From Pseudoalteromonas sp. (lineage in GTDB: Bacteria > Pseudomonadota > Gammaproteobacteria > Enterobacterales > Alteromonadaceae): 64,000 nucleotides of DNA. Below are positions 7,567-16,377 of this stretch, in pieces (within the stretch, counting starts at the first letter, position 1; every line of letters starts with the position of its first letter). Below the pieces are notes generated by a model. It searched no databases. It saw only the letters and a program-made list of their open reading frames with translations, and had not been told where the DNA came from. The position numbers were made by a program, and so were the translations under genes. The stretch is from NCBI RefSeq assembly GCF_018402495.1, contig NZ_JAGYIU010000001.1, forward strand, positions 372,001 to 436,000, in the 5' to 3' direction.

Positions 7567-7598
7567 TTGTGTTGTAGTCGCTATTAATTACAACACAA
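7567..7598. promoter_or_regulatory. Perfect inverted repeat upstream of the small membrane gene
   Basis: TTGTGTTGTA (7567-7576) and TACAACACAA (7589-7598) form a perfect 10-bp inverted repeat with a 12-base loop. It ends 15 nt before the start codon at 7614. It could be an operator, an RNA hairpin over the ribosome site, or an element end. Confidence 0.5.
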
Positions 7599-7613
7599 GA
7601 TGGCGAATTATGT

Positions 7614-7787
7614 ATGAAAGAAGATATTGCTGAGTTTAAAAATGAACTCCATGTAAAACTTTTACTCTGGAATAATCTAAAAAGTAAAAAAATTAAAGTC
7701 CTATTTATATTAATAATTTCCGCCTTAATCGGATTAAAGGTTTTTACCACTATGTTAACTTTTGATTGGCTTGCAGGGTTAATATGA
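7614..7787 (+). CDS. Small single-span membrane protein coupled to a GNAT gene
   Basis: A 57-residue open frame starts with MKEDIAEFKN. It has a charged N-terminal part and one hydrophobic segment at about residues 28-46 (KVLFILIISALIGLKVF). Its TGA stop overlaps the ATG of the acetyltransferase in an ATGA arrangement, a strong sign of translational coupling and of a real gene. The ribosome site is weak. I do not recognise the family. It could anchor or regulate the acetyltransferase, but that is inference from context. Confidence 0.6.
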   Translation: MKEDIAEFKNELHVKLLLWNNLKSKKIKVLFILIISALIGLKVFTTMLTFDWLAGLI

Positions 7788-8338
7788 CCATTACTTTTCG
7801 CCCACTTAACAAACATGATTTTAACTATTCAAAAGTTATAGACCTTTTTTTCGAAGCTTTTCCAAAAGTTCAAAAACTACCAGAATGGGTTGTTAAATAT
7901 AGGATGAGGAATGGAAAAAATGGCTTTGATGTTATTTATGATCATAATAAATGGGTTGGTTTTCTCTATACTAAAGAATATAAAAACATTGTCTGTGTAA
8001 AGTTTTTTGCGATATCTGAATTGCTCCGCTCAAGTGGTTACGGAAGCAAAGTAATGGATGCTATGAACGAAAAGTATTCGGACAAAAGAATTGTTCTAAC
8101 TATTGAAGAGCTTGATGAAAAGAAAGAAAACTATCAACAAAGAGTCAAGCGCAAAGCGTTTTATGAAAAAAATGGGTTCAGATCTACCGGGTTTATTACA
8201 AAAGAGCCAGCTGAGCGGCAAGAAGTGCTTATACGTGGTGGCACTATCTCTCAAAAGGAAATAGAAGCTATGTACAAGCATTTTTTAGGAAGCTTATTGT
8301 TTTCTTTACTTAAAATCGAAGTATTAAAAATTGAATAG
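7784..8338 (+). CDS. GNAT-family N-acetyltransferase
   Basis: A 184-residue protein starting MTITFRPLNK. The acetyl-CoA-binding region is seen as LLRSSGYGSKVMDAM (GNAT motif A, R/Q-x-x-G-x-G/A pattern) at about residues 84-98, followed by a C-terminal FYEKNGF motif typical of the fold. The ATG at 7784 is preferred over a TTG at 7766 because it overlaps the stop of the upstream small gene. The target is unknown. The pair sits in an island between an nth fragment and an IS30-type element, suggesting horizontal gain. Confidence 0.8.
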   Translation: MTITFRPLNKHDFNYSKVIDLFFEAFPKVQKLPEWVVKYRMRNGKNGFDVIYDHNKWVGFLYTKEYKNIVCVKFFAISELLRSSGYGSKVMDAMNEKYSDKRIVLTIEELDEKKENYQQRVKRKAFYEKNGFRSTGFITKEPAERQEVLIRGGTISQKEIEAMYKHFLGSLLFSLLKIEVLKIE

Positions 8339-8356
8339 GAATACCGTCATTGGAAT

Positions 8357-9440
8357 CTTGAATTCAAGTATTAAGTGCAATCATTATGCAGCCACCAGAA
8401 CTTCTGATTGCCCGGTAAATAATTCATGAGGAGTTTTATACCCTCTTGTCTTTCTTGGCCGATGGTTGAGCTTATCAACTGCCGCCTGTATTTCTGACTC
8501 ACTTAGCGCCATAAAGTCAGTTCCCTTGGGGAAGAAGCGCCTGAGTAAGCCGTTGGTATTCTCATTTATGCCCCTTTCCCATGATGAATATGGGTGAGCG
8601 AAATACACATCCGCTTCTAATTTTTGTGCAATATGCTCATGGTAAGCAAACTCTTTTCCATTATCTAAAGTCACGGTAATAACCTTATCTTTATATGGTG
8701 TCATACACTTTATCAGCGCATCAGCTGTTATTTGCGCATGTTTGCTTTCAATTCTGTGAACGATTGTATATAACGTTTTACGTTCAACCATTGTGACAAA
8801 GGCATTTTTACGCCCTTTGCCTATCACTGTGTCCCCCTCCCAATCACCAATCCTAGACTTTGCATCCACAATACTTGGGCGTTCATCAATACTGACTCGA
8901 TTAACTATCTGCCCACGTTTATCGTAGCTTCCATAGCGTTTTTTATACTTTTTACATGCACGAGTGAGTGTCTTATGTAGTTCACCACCACGCGCCTTGT
9001 CCCTGTAAATATATTGATAAATCGTTTCATGATGTAAAACGACCTTTTTCTCTAAAGCTAAGCGACCTGCCACCTGCTCTGGCGAAAGTCCGTTAAGCAA
9101 CAATTTATTAATCCATTCAGTAACTTCATCTGTTAACTTACTTGCTTTGAAAGATGATTTGCGTCTTTGCTCTGCAAAATTATTGGCTTAGTTAGGCCGA
9201 TAGCCTTTAAGCCCTTTATTGCGTTTTAACTCTCTGGAAATGAGATGACGGTGAACGAGTTAGTTCATCAGCAATTTGTTTTTGGTTATTTCCTGCTTTT
9301 ATTAACGCGTAAATCTGGTATCTTTCTTCTTGTGTCAGCTGTTTATATTTCATTAAAGCAATTTCCTTTGGCGAGAAAATGGCCGAATTATAACAGCTGG
9401 CCATCTAATCTGAGAAATTGCACTTATTATCCGAATTTAG
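8357..9440 (-). mobile_element. IS30-family insertion sequence, inactive
   Basis: About 1.08 kb bounded by imperfect inverted repeats. The left end (about 8357-8381) and the inverse of the right end (9417-9440) share ATTC near the tip and TAAGTGCAAT inside. GAAT flanks both sides (8353-8356 and 9441-9444) and may be a target duplication. The only gene is an IS30-type transposase with two lesions, so the copy cannot move by itself. Confidence 0.8.
8384..9353 (-). pseudogene. IS30-family transposase, frameshifted and with a stop
   Basis: The N-terminus MKYKQLTQEERYQIYALIKA is the IS30 helix-turn-helix start. An extra T at about 9254-9255 shifts the frame in the run LTR-HRHLISRELKRN. After RPN a TAA at 9188-9190 replaces a probable Gln codon. 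From 9103 down the catalytic part is intact: the first DDE aspartate in RIGDWEGDTV, the second in TLDNGKEF, and the glutamate in WERGINENTNG.LRRFFPKGTD. Full-length IS30 transposases are about 320-380 residues, so only the N-terminal third is broken. Confidence 0.9.
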
Positions 9441-9535
9441 GAATGTAATGATTAGTCATTAGCAGTTAAATAATGCATACAAACAACAAAGATAAAAACT
9501 TAAAGTTTACTTATTGGCTCAAAAAAGAATAAACA

Positions 9536-10168
9536 TTACTCAGTCTTATCTTTAAACTCGCACAAGTCTTCAATAATACAGCTGCCACACTTAGGTTTTC
9601 GGGCAACACAGGTATAGCGACCATGTAAAATAAGCCAGTGATGTACGTCTACTTTAAATTCTTTAGGGACTACTTTTTCGAGCTTTTGCTCAACCGCGAC
9701 TACGTCTTTACCCATGGCAAGCTTAGTACGATTAGAAACACGGAAAATATGGGTATCTACAGCTATTGTTGGCCAGCCGAAGGCGGTATTGAGCACTACG
9801 TTAGCGGTTTTACGGCCAACGCCAGGGAGCGCTTCTAGGGCTTCGCGGTTTTCAGGCACGATGCCGTTATGCTGATCAACCAATATTTGGCACATTTTGT
9901 ATACATTGGCGGCTTTGGAATTAAATAAACCGATGGTTTTAATGTAATCACGCAGTGTATCGTGGCCAATATCTAAAATAGCTTGCGGTGTGTTAGCCAC
10001 TGGAAAGAGTTTTCGGGTGGCTTTATTTACGCCTACATCGGTGGCTTGTGCAGACAATGTAACAGCAACTAGCAACTCAAACGGGCTTGAATATTCAAGC
10101 TCCGTTTCAGGATGTGGGTTGTCATCGCGCAAGCGCGTGAGTATTTGGTGACGTTTTTCTTTATTCAT
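9536..10168 (-). CDS. nth: Endonuclease III
   Basis: This 210-residue bifunctional DNA glycosylase/AP lyase removes oxidised pyrimidines in base excision repair. The helix-hairpin-helix motif LPGVGRKTANVV carries catalytic Lys120, and Asp138 follows in VDTHIFRV. A [4Fe-4S] cluster is bound by Cys187, Cys194, Cys197 and Cys203. All positions equal those of the E. coli enzyme. It is the last gene of the rnf operon, as in E. coli, 45 bases after rnfE. A decayed copy of its 3' end lies at 7382-7475. Confidence 0.97.
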   Translation of the reverse strand: MNKEKRHQILTRLRDDNPHPETELEYSSPFELLVAVTLSAQATDVGVNKATRKLFPVANTPQAILDIGHDTLRDYIKTIGLFNSKAANVYKMCQILVDQHNGIVPENREALEALPGVGRKTANVVLNTAFGWPTIAVDTHIFRVSNRTKLAMGKDVVAVEQKLEKVVPKEFKVDVHHWLILHGRYTCVARKPKCGSCIIEDLCEFKDKTE

Positions 10169-10213
10169 CTAACTTAAAACGCATTAGCTTTATTAAGTTA
10201 ATGCGTTTTCCCC

Positions 10214-10912
10214 TTAAGTTAAGCTAGTAACACGCGCTCGCGGGCCTTTTTCAGCTTCTGGCGGCGTTACTTGTTTTGATTTTATTTGTGCATCAATGAC
10301 GTTTTTAGCGGCGATCAACAGCCCAAGTCCTAAAAAGGCGCCGGGTGGTAATATGGCGAGTAAAAACTGGCTATCAAAGCTAAACACTTCGATACGTAAA
10401 ACACTAGCCCAAGGGCCGAGTAATAAATCAGCGCCATCAAATAAGGTGCCTTGGCCAATCAACTCGCGCATTGCGCCAAGTACAACCAGTACCAGCATAA
10501 ATCCTAAGCCCATCATTAAGCCGTCAAAAGCAGATAAATGTACTGGATTTTTAGATGCATACGCCTCAGCACGGCCAATAATGGCACAGTTGGTCACAAT
10601 TAATGGAATGAAAATTCCTAGAGATTGATAAAGGCCAAAAGTGTAGGCGTTCATTAACAGCTGCACAATTGTTACAAAACCTGCAATAATCATCACAAAC
10701 ACAGGTATTCTAATATCTTTAGGTACCCAGTTACGCACAATTGATACGGTAATATTAGAGCCCACTAACACTAATAAGGTTGCTAATCCTAAACCGAGCG
10801 CATTAGTAATTGTGGAGGTAACAGCGAGTAAAGGACATAAACCTAGTAACTGTACTAAAGCGGGGTTATTTCCCCATAAGCCTTCTTTATAAAGGGTTTT
10901 TAATTCACTCAT
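10214..10912 (-). CDS. rnfE: Rnf electron transport complex subunit RnfE
   Basis: A 232-residue integral membrane subunit of the Rnf (Rsx) complex, which moves electrons between ferredoxin and NAD coupled to ion movement, or in enteric bacteria reduces SoxR. It has about six hydrophobic spans and is homologous to RnfA (both keep [10 protein letters not shown] / [14 protein letters not shown] motifs in mirrored topology). The C-terminal tail is charged and cytoplasmic. It overlaps rnfG by four bases, so translation is coupled. Confidence 0.95.
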   Translation of the reverse strand: MSELKTLYKEGLWGNNPALVQLLGLCPLLAVTSTITNALGLGLATLLVLVGSNITVSIVRNWVPKDIRIPVFVMIIAGFVTIVQLLMNAYTFGLYQSLGIFIPLIVTNCAIIGRAEAYASKNPVHLSAFDGLMMGLGFMLVLVVLGAMRELIGQGTLFDGADLLLGPWASVLRIEVFSFDSQFLLAILPPGAFLGLGLLIAAKNVIDAQIKSKQVTPPEAEKGPRARVTSLT

Positions 10913-11547
10913 GGTGTTACCTCAGGGCAAGCATTCGCTGCTGCAAAAAGATCATCAAAGTTACTTTGTGCATACACTACCGCATTTTTAACTGAGCCAA
11001 CTACAGCGCGAGGCGTAATGGTTGCGCCAGTAAACTGATCAAACTGACCGCCATCTTTTTTAACGGCCCAACGCGCGTCACTTTCGCTTTGTACTGTTTT
11101 TGAATTAAATGAGGTGATCCAGTCTGACTTTTTAATTTCTACTTTATCGCCCAAACCTGGGGTTTCTTCATGCTTAGTAACCCTTACACCAGCAACGCTG
11201 CCATCGCGATATACCGCGCTAAGTAAGTTTATATCGCCACTGTAGCCGCTAGGAGTGACATGACGAATGACTAATGCAACGGGTTCGTCATCTTTACGTG
11301 CACGGTAAATTACTTGGTTGTCGTATGGCCCCAGTAAAGGGTCTGATATGATCACACAATCTTGAGAAAGTTCATTAGTGTACTTACTGTGCGGTAATAC
11401 TTCTTGTAACTGGTTAGTTAATTGCAGTTGCTCTTGCTCTGCAATTTTATCGGCCGTTAACGAGTTTATAGTGGCCACTAATCCTGTTGTAAGGAGTGCG
11501 AAACCGCATAATATTGCGCCATTTTTTACCATTGAAGAAATAATCAT
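10909..11547 (-). CDS. rnfG: Rnf electron transport complex subunit RnfG
   Basis: A 212-residue subunit with one N-terminal membrane anchor (about residues 8-28) and a periplasmic FMN-binding domain. The covalent FMN site is the FTGATIT motif at residues 172-178. The [10 protein letters not shown] signature at about 127-136 is typical of the family. FMN attachment needs an ApbE flavin transferase, which is not in this window. It overlaps rnfD and rnfE by four bases each. Confidence 0.95.
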   Translation of the reverse strand: MIISSMVKNGAILCGFALLTTGLVATINSLTADKIAEQEQLQLTNQLQEVLPHSKYTNELSQDCVIISDPLLGPYDNQVIYRARKDDEPVALVIRHVTPSGYSGDINLLSAVYRDGSVAGVRVTKHEETPGLGDKVEIKKSDWITSFNSKTVQSESDARWAVKKDGGQFDQFTGATITPRAVVGSVKNAVVYAQSNFDDLFAAANACPEVTP

Positions 11548-12602
11548 TTTACTGCTCCATGGCCATAAGTTCTTGGTTGTGTGTAGTAGTCGATAAGCGG
11601 TACTGCAATGTTGATCAGTAATACCCCAAATGCTATGGCATCTGGGAAGCCGCCAAAAGTACGAATTAAATACACAATTAAACCAATTGCGGCACCATAA
11701 ATAAGGCGGCCTCGATTAGTGGTTGCAGCTGATACAGGGTCTGTGGCGATAAAAAAGGCCCCCAGCATAGTCGCACCACTAAATAAGTGAAACACTACAC
11801 CCGGCTCTGTACCTGGCGAGGCAATATAACCAATTGCAGCGCATAGGCTTAAACTGGCAATAAAACTCACCGGTATATGCCAGTTAATCACTTTTGTTTT
11901 TAATAAATAAAGTCCACCGAGTAAAAAGGCTAAATTTACCCACCCCCAACCTAGGCCTACCCATTGATCAAATACAGGTTTTTGCATACTTTCAGAAACG
12001 GTTAGGCTATGAGCAATATCTGTTTTTAATGTATCAAGTGGGGTAGCCATGGTGCTGCCATCAATGCCCACCCTGAGTTGATCTAAGCTGTAACCTAATG
12101 CTGTAAAATCGCTAAATATTAGGCTTAGTTGCTGGCTAAAGGTGATATTTGTATCAAGTAACTCTGTAACTGGTAACCAGGCCGTCATTTGCACAGGGAA
12201 CGACACTAATAAAAGTACATAGGCCGCCATTGCAGGGTTAAATAAATTAAAGCCCAAACCACCGTAAAGTTGCTTAACAATAACAATGGCAAATAAACAC
12301 CCTATAACAATAATCCACCAAGGCGCTAAAGGCGGAATACTAATAGCTAGTAGCACGCCCGTTAGCCACGCACTACCATCGCTTAATGAAGGCCAAATAG
12401 AGCGCTTACGCATTAGCATAATGGCTGCTTCAAATGCGCTCACACACACTAATGCTAATAATAATTGGATAAGTACACCGGTACCAAAAAATATAACTTG
12501 TGCAATAACACCAGGAATACAGGCCGCAATCACAGTTAACATTAACCGTGTCACAGACTTGTGACTATGATTGTGGGGTGAACTGGCCATGGTTAGTTTC
12601 AT
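11544..12602 (-). CDS. rnfD: Rnf electron transport complex subunit RnfD
   Basis: A 352-residue multi-span membrane subunit related to NqrB. Thr187 in the STMATPLD motif is the expected covalent FMN attachment residue. Nine to ten hydrophobic spans can be seen. An alternative ATG four codons in (MASSPHNH) is possible; the first ATG overlaps the rnfC stop as ATGA and is preferred. Confidence 0.95.
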   Translation of the reverse strand: MKLTMASSPHNHSHKSVTRLMLTVIAACIPGVIAQVIFFGTGVLIQLLLALVCVSAFEAAIMLMRKRSIWPSLSDGSAWLTGVLLAISIPPLAPWWIIVIGCLFAIVIVKQLYGGLGFNLFNPAMAAYVLLLVSFPVQMTAWLPVTELLDTNITFSQQLSLIFSDFTALGYSLDQLRVGIDGSTMATPLDTLKTDIAHSLTVSESMQKPVFDQWVGLGWGWVNLAFLLGGLYLLKTKVINWHIPVSFIASLSLCAAIGYIASPGTEPGVVFHLFSGATMLGAFFIATDPVSAATTNRGRLIYGAAIGLIVYLIRTFGGFPDAIAFGVLLINIAVPLIDYYTQPRTYGHGAVK

Positions 12603-14992
12603 GACTGATCGTTTCCTTCTTTTTGTTGCTTTTTAGCTTTAGCACGGGCAATCGCGGCAGCGACGGCAGCCTTTTTCTTTTCTTGAGCGGTTTGCTGTGA
12701 ACCTTCTGAAGATTCATCGTTACCTTGTGGTTCAGCGTTTTCATTCTGTTGTGCTAATTCACTCGCTTGGGCGGCTTTTTTAGCTTTAGCACGGGCAATG
12801 GCGACAGCTACGGCCGTTTTTTTATCATCTGTAGTGACTGGCGATTCACTTACTGTGTCATCACTTGGCGCTTGCTCACTCGCTTGGGCGGCTTTTTTAG
12901 CTTTAGCACGGGCAATGGCGGCAGCTACGGCGGCTTTTTTATCATCGGCAGCCGGTGCTGGTGATTCACTTTCTGTGTCATCACTTTGTGCTTGCTCATT
13001 GGCTTGTGCTGCTTTTTTGGCTTTAGCACGAGCAATAGCAGCAGCTACCGCGGCTTTTTTATCATTGGCAGCGACTGGCGATTCACTTACTGTGTCATCA
13101 CTTTGTGCTTGCTCATTGGCTTGTGCTGCTTTTTTAGCTTTAGCGCGGGCGATAGCAGCAGCTACCGCGGCTTTTTTATCATTGGCAGCAACTGGCGATT
13201 CACTTACTGTGTCATCACTTGGTGCTTGTTCATTGGCTTGTGCTGCTTTTTTGGCTTTAGCACGGGCAATAGCTGCAGCAACGGCTGATTTTTTATTATC
13301 TACAGGCTCGTCATCACCATTATTTTGTGCCTTTTGCTCTTTGTAAAGGCGAGCTTGTTCTTTACGTGCTGCGCGTTCTTTTGCAACTTCACTGTTATCT
13401 GGCTCGAGTTCGCCGCCTTGTTTTTTAGCTTTGGCGCGAGCAATTGCCGCTGCAACGGCTGATTTATTATCACTGTTACCGGCTTTGTCTTTAACCCGAG
13501 CAAGCGCATCAGCTACTTTTTGCTGTTCATCTGCGGTTTTTGCAGCAGGTTTGCGTTTGTGACGATTTTTTCGCTCTGCCTGTTCTTGCTCTAAACGGGC
13601 TTTACGTGCATCAAAGCGCTCTTTAGCGCGATCAGATTTTATCTTCTCGGCAATTTGCTCTTTAATCTCAACTTTTGCAACGCGATAATACTGCACGAGT
13701 GGAATTTCACTTGGACAAACATAGGCACACGCACCGCATTCAATACAGTCAAATAAGTTGTGTTCCTGAAGTTTGTCGTATTCTTTTGATTTAGCAAACC
13801 ATTGTAATTGCTGGGGCAATAACGAGGCAGGGCAGGCATCTGCACAGGCACTACAGCGAATACAGGCTTTTTCTGGGCCAGGCTCTGCTAATTCATTGTG
13901 ATCTGGGGCAAGTATGCAGTTTGTTGTTTTAACAACTCCAATACGAACCGTAGGTAAGGTAAAGCCCATCATAGGGCCGCCCATAACCACGCGCTGTTGT
14001 GGCACAGGTGAAAAACCTTGGTAATCAAGTAAGTGCTTAATTTCAGTACCTAGTAAAGCCCATACGTTGCCTGGATTATGTATAGTATTGCCCGTTACGG
14101 TAACAACACGTTCAATTAATGGTTTACCTTCGTATACGGCTTGCGCAATGGCGTACAAAGTACCTGTGTTATGCACTAAAATACCGATATCCGCGGGAAT
14201 GCCCCCATTAGGAACTTCACGATTGGTGAGTAGTTTTATCAGCTGTTTTTCACCGCCAGAAGGGTAAACAGTAGGCACGGTTTGTATTAAAATATGCTCG
14301 TTATGCTTCGCCGCTTCTGTCATGGCTGTGATAGCCTCGGGCTTATTGTCTTCAATGCCAATAATACACAGCGTCGGATTGAGTAACTGCTGCATTAGCT
14401 CAATACCTTTGACTATTTCAGCGGCGTGCTCACGCATTAAGGTATCGTCAGCCGTGATATAAGGTTCACACTCAACCGCATTAACAATCAAAAATTCAAT
14501 AGGTTGTTTAATATCAGCTTTTACATAGGTTGGGAAGCCTGCGCCGCCCATGCCAGAGATCCCCGCATTATGTATAACATCAACCAGTTCATCATGTGAT
14601 GCTGTTGCTGGATTTGTAACAGGCGATAACTCACACCAGGTATCGTTGCCATCGGGTTCAATAATAATGCTTAATTCAGGTAATGCCGAAGGATGCGCTG
14701 ATGGCATAGGCGTAATATCAATAATAGTACCTGATGTAGGTGCATGTATTGGCACCGACCAATTAGCTGATGGCTTTGTTAACGCTTGGCCTTTTAACAC
14801 GTGCTGGTTTTTTTCAACTATTAATTTACCACTAGCGCCAATGTGCTGCTTTAAAGGCAGAACAAGTTTTTCAGGCAAAGGGAGTCTGGCTATAGGCGCA
14901 CTATTAGATAATGATTTCTGCTGAGGAGGATGTACGCCGCCAGGAAATGCCCAAACGGTGCCTTTTTTTATTTGTTCAAGTAACTTTTCCAC
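12599..14992 (-). CDS. rnfC: Rnf complex subunit RnfC with Ala/Lys-rich tandem repeats
   Basis: A 797-residue peripheral subunit that binds NADH and FMN. The GMGGAGFPT motif is at residues 147-155. Two [4Fe-4S] clusters are set by Cys377/380/383/387 and Cys416/419/422/426. The C-terminal third is a low-complexity tail with seven copies of an AVAAAIARAKAKK motif spaced by acidic, Ser-rich linkers of about 25 residues. Such tails are common in gammaproteobacterial RnfC, but their number varies and makes the protein much longer than minimal RnfC (about 440-500 residues). The gene overlaps rnfD and starts eight bases after rnfB. Confidence 0.95.
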   Translation of the reverse strand: MEKLLEQIKKGTVWAFPGGVHPPQQKSLSNSAPIARLPLPEKLVLPLKQHIGASGKLIVEKNQHVLKGQALTKPSANWSVPIHAPTSGTIIDITPMPSAHPSALPELSIIIEPDGNDTWCELSPVTNPATASHDELVDVIHNAGISGMGGAGFPTYVKADIKQPIEFLIVNAVECEPYITADDTLMREHAAEIVKGIELMQQLLNPTLCIIGIEDNKPEAITAMTEAAKHNEHILIQTVPTVYPSGGEKQLIKLLTNREVPNGGIPADIGILVHNTGTLYAIAQAVYEGKPLIERVVTVTGNTIHNPGNVWALLGTEIKHLLDYQGFSPVPQQRVVMGGPMMGFTLPTVRIGVVKTTNCILAPDHNELAEPGPEKACIRCSACADACPASLLPQQLQWFAKSKEYDKLQEHNLFDCIECGACAYVCPSEIPLVQYYRVAKVEIKEQIAEKIKSDRAKERFDARKARLEQEQAERKNRHKRKPAAKTADEQQKVADALARVKDKAGNSDNKSAVAAAIARAKAKKQGGELEPDNSEVAKERAARKEQARLYKEQKAQNNGDDEPVDNKKSAVAAAIARAKAKKAAQANEQAPSDDTVSESPVAANDKKAAVAAAIARAKAKKAAQANEQAQSDDTVSESPVAANDKKAAVAAAIARAKAKKAAQANEQAQSDDTESESPAPAADDKKAAVAAAIARAKAKKAAQASEQAPSDDTVSESPVTTDDKKTAVAVAIARAKAKKAAQASELAQQNENAEPQGNDESSEGSQQTAQEKKKAAVAAAIARAKAKKQQKEGNDQS
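12610..13480 (-). repeat. In-gene tandem repeats of the rnfC tail
   Basis: Seven segments coding AVAAAIARAKAKK occur at roughly 117-bp spacing in the middle of the tract. The four central units are nearly identical at DNA level, including the linker SDDTVSESP. The outer units are more diverged. This is a likely site of repeat-number change by recombination. Confidence 0.85.
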
Positions 14993-15000
14993 TCAAACCT

Positions 15001-15555
15001 CTAATCTATTTGGGTAACAGGAATAGCGTCTAATTGCCATTTCCAGGTTTGTTTTGTTGGTGCAACAGGTAGCATGTCAATACAATCGACCGGACAAGGT
15101 TCAACGCACAAATCGCAGCCAGTGCATTCGTCAATTAGAACGGTATGCATTTGACGTGTTGCACCCACAATGGCATCAACAGGGCAGGCTTGAATACATT
15201 TGGTACAGCCAATACATTCGTCTTCGCGGATATACGCCACTGTTTTAACCGGATCTGCTTGTTCGCCGCCGGCTAACGGTTTCGCTTCAACACCCATCAA
15301 ATCGGCCAATTTTTTAACTGTGGCATCACCACCGGGTGGGCATTTATTTATTTCATCGCCATTGGCAATGGCTTCTGCATAAGGACGACAGCCAGGGTAA
15401 CCACATTGGCCGCATTGTGTTTGCGGTAAAATGGTGTCGATTTGTTCTACAACAGGATTACCTTCAACTCGAAAGCGTACTGCTGCAAACCCTAAAATTA
15501 ATCCGAAAATTAACGCCAGCAAACCCAGCGCTATTAAAGCGTACAACAAGGTCAT
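15001..15555 (-). CDS. rnfB: Rnf electron transport complex subunit RnfB
   Basis: A 184-residue ferredoxin-like subunit. One N-terminal membrane span (residues 3-25) is followed by a cluster site with Cys48, Cys51, Cys56 and Cys72, and then two [4Fe-4S] ferredoxin motifs with Cys114/117/120/124 and Cys144/147/150/154. It passes electrons between soluble ferredoxin and the complex. It starts one base after rnfA. Confidence 0.96.
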   Translation of the reverse strand: MTLLYALIALGLLALIFGLILGFAAVRFRVEGNPVVEQIDTILPQTQCGQCGYPGCRPYAEAIANGDEINKCPPGGDATVKKLADLMGVEAKPLAGGEQADPVKTVAYIREDECIGCTKCIQACPVDAIVGATRQMHTVLIDECTGCDLCVEPCPVDCIDMLPVAPTKQTWKWQLDAIPVTQID

Positions 15556-15556
15556 A

Positions 15557-16138
15557 TTAAAACTTCACTAATCCAGTAAAACCCATGAAGGCCATTGACA
15601 TTAAACCTGCCGTTATCATTGCGATTGAGGCACCTTTAAATGGGGTTGGTACGTCTGCTGCGGCTAAACGCTCGCGCAATGCAGCAAATAAAACCAATAC
15701 TAATGAAAACCCCACCGCAGCACCAAAGCCATAAACGGCCGATTGTAAAAACGTGTGATCTTCTTTGATATTTAATAAAGCAACACCCAATACCGCACAG
15801 TTAGTAGTTATTAAAGGTAAAAATATTCCCAGTAACCGGTAAAGCGTTGGACTGGTTTTTCTGACAACCATTTCAGTAAATTGTACAACAACAGCTATTA
15901 CTAAAATAAAGCTCATTGTTTTGAGATAGGTAATATCCAATGGTAATAAAATATACTCATTTACTAAATAGCTGGTCACAGAGGCAAGCGTTAGCACAAA
16001 GGTAGTTGCCAAAGACATACCTATGGCTGTGTCAAGTTTCCCAGACACACCCATAAACGGGCAAAGGCCTAAAAATTGTACTAATACAAAGTTGTTGACT
16101 AACACTGTTCCAATTAATAACAAGACGTATTCTGTCAT
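15557..16138 (-). CDS. rnfA: Rnf electron transport complex subunit RnfA
   Basis: A 193-residue, six-span membrane subunit and the first gene of the operon. [14 protein letters not shown] and [12 protein letters not shown] are family signatures, with cysteines that form the shared membrane iron-sulfur site with RnfE. The operon promoter should lie in 16139-16329, but I cannot point to clear hexamers. Confidence 0.96.
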   Translation of the reverse strand: MTEYVLLLIGTVLVNNFVLVQFLGLCPFMGVSGKLDTAIGMSLATTFVLTLASVTSYLVNEYILLPLDITYLKTMSFILVIAVVVQFTEMVVRKTSPTLYRLLGIFLPLITTNCAVLGVALLNIKEDHTFLQSAVYGFGAAVGFSLVLVLFAALRERLAAADVPTPFKGASIAMITAGLMSMAFMGFTGLVKF

Positions 16139-16329
16139 GTGTGCCTCACGCTAATAAAATCCCGTGTATTATCCTTTTTTCTACTGTGATTAACAACACG
16201 TTGAGTGATTATCAGTTAAATAAACAACGTTAAATAATGGGCTAATTGTAAAGGGTTAAAATCAAGGGACATTGCAATTAAAAAACTGTCAGCATTTTAA
16301 CGGCTGATGGCTGATAAAAGCACAGTTTA

Positions 16330-16367
16330 GAATGTAAAAAAGAGCATTTATGCTCTTTTTTACATTC
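16330..16367 (-). terminator. Terminator of the GGDEF/EAL gene
   Basis: A perfect 17-bp inverted repeat with a four-base loop. The core is AAAGAGCA-ttta-TGCTCTTT, with T-runs on both sides, so it can act in either direction. It lies ten bases past the stop codon. Confidence 0.88.
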
Positions 16368-16377
16368 ATAGGGGAGG

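Noticed and set aside
7567..7598. Integron attC site
   Set aside because: The inverted repeat lacks the paired GTTRRRY/RYYYAAC core sites and no integrase is present.
12767..13346. Plus-strand open frames of up to 182 residues opposite the rnfC tail
   Set aside because: They mirror the Ala/Lys repeats of RnfC in an antisense frame; codon use and repeats belong to rnfC.
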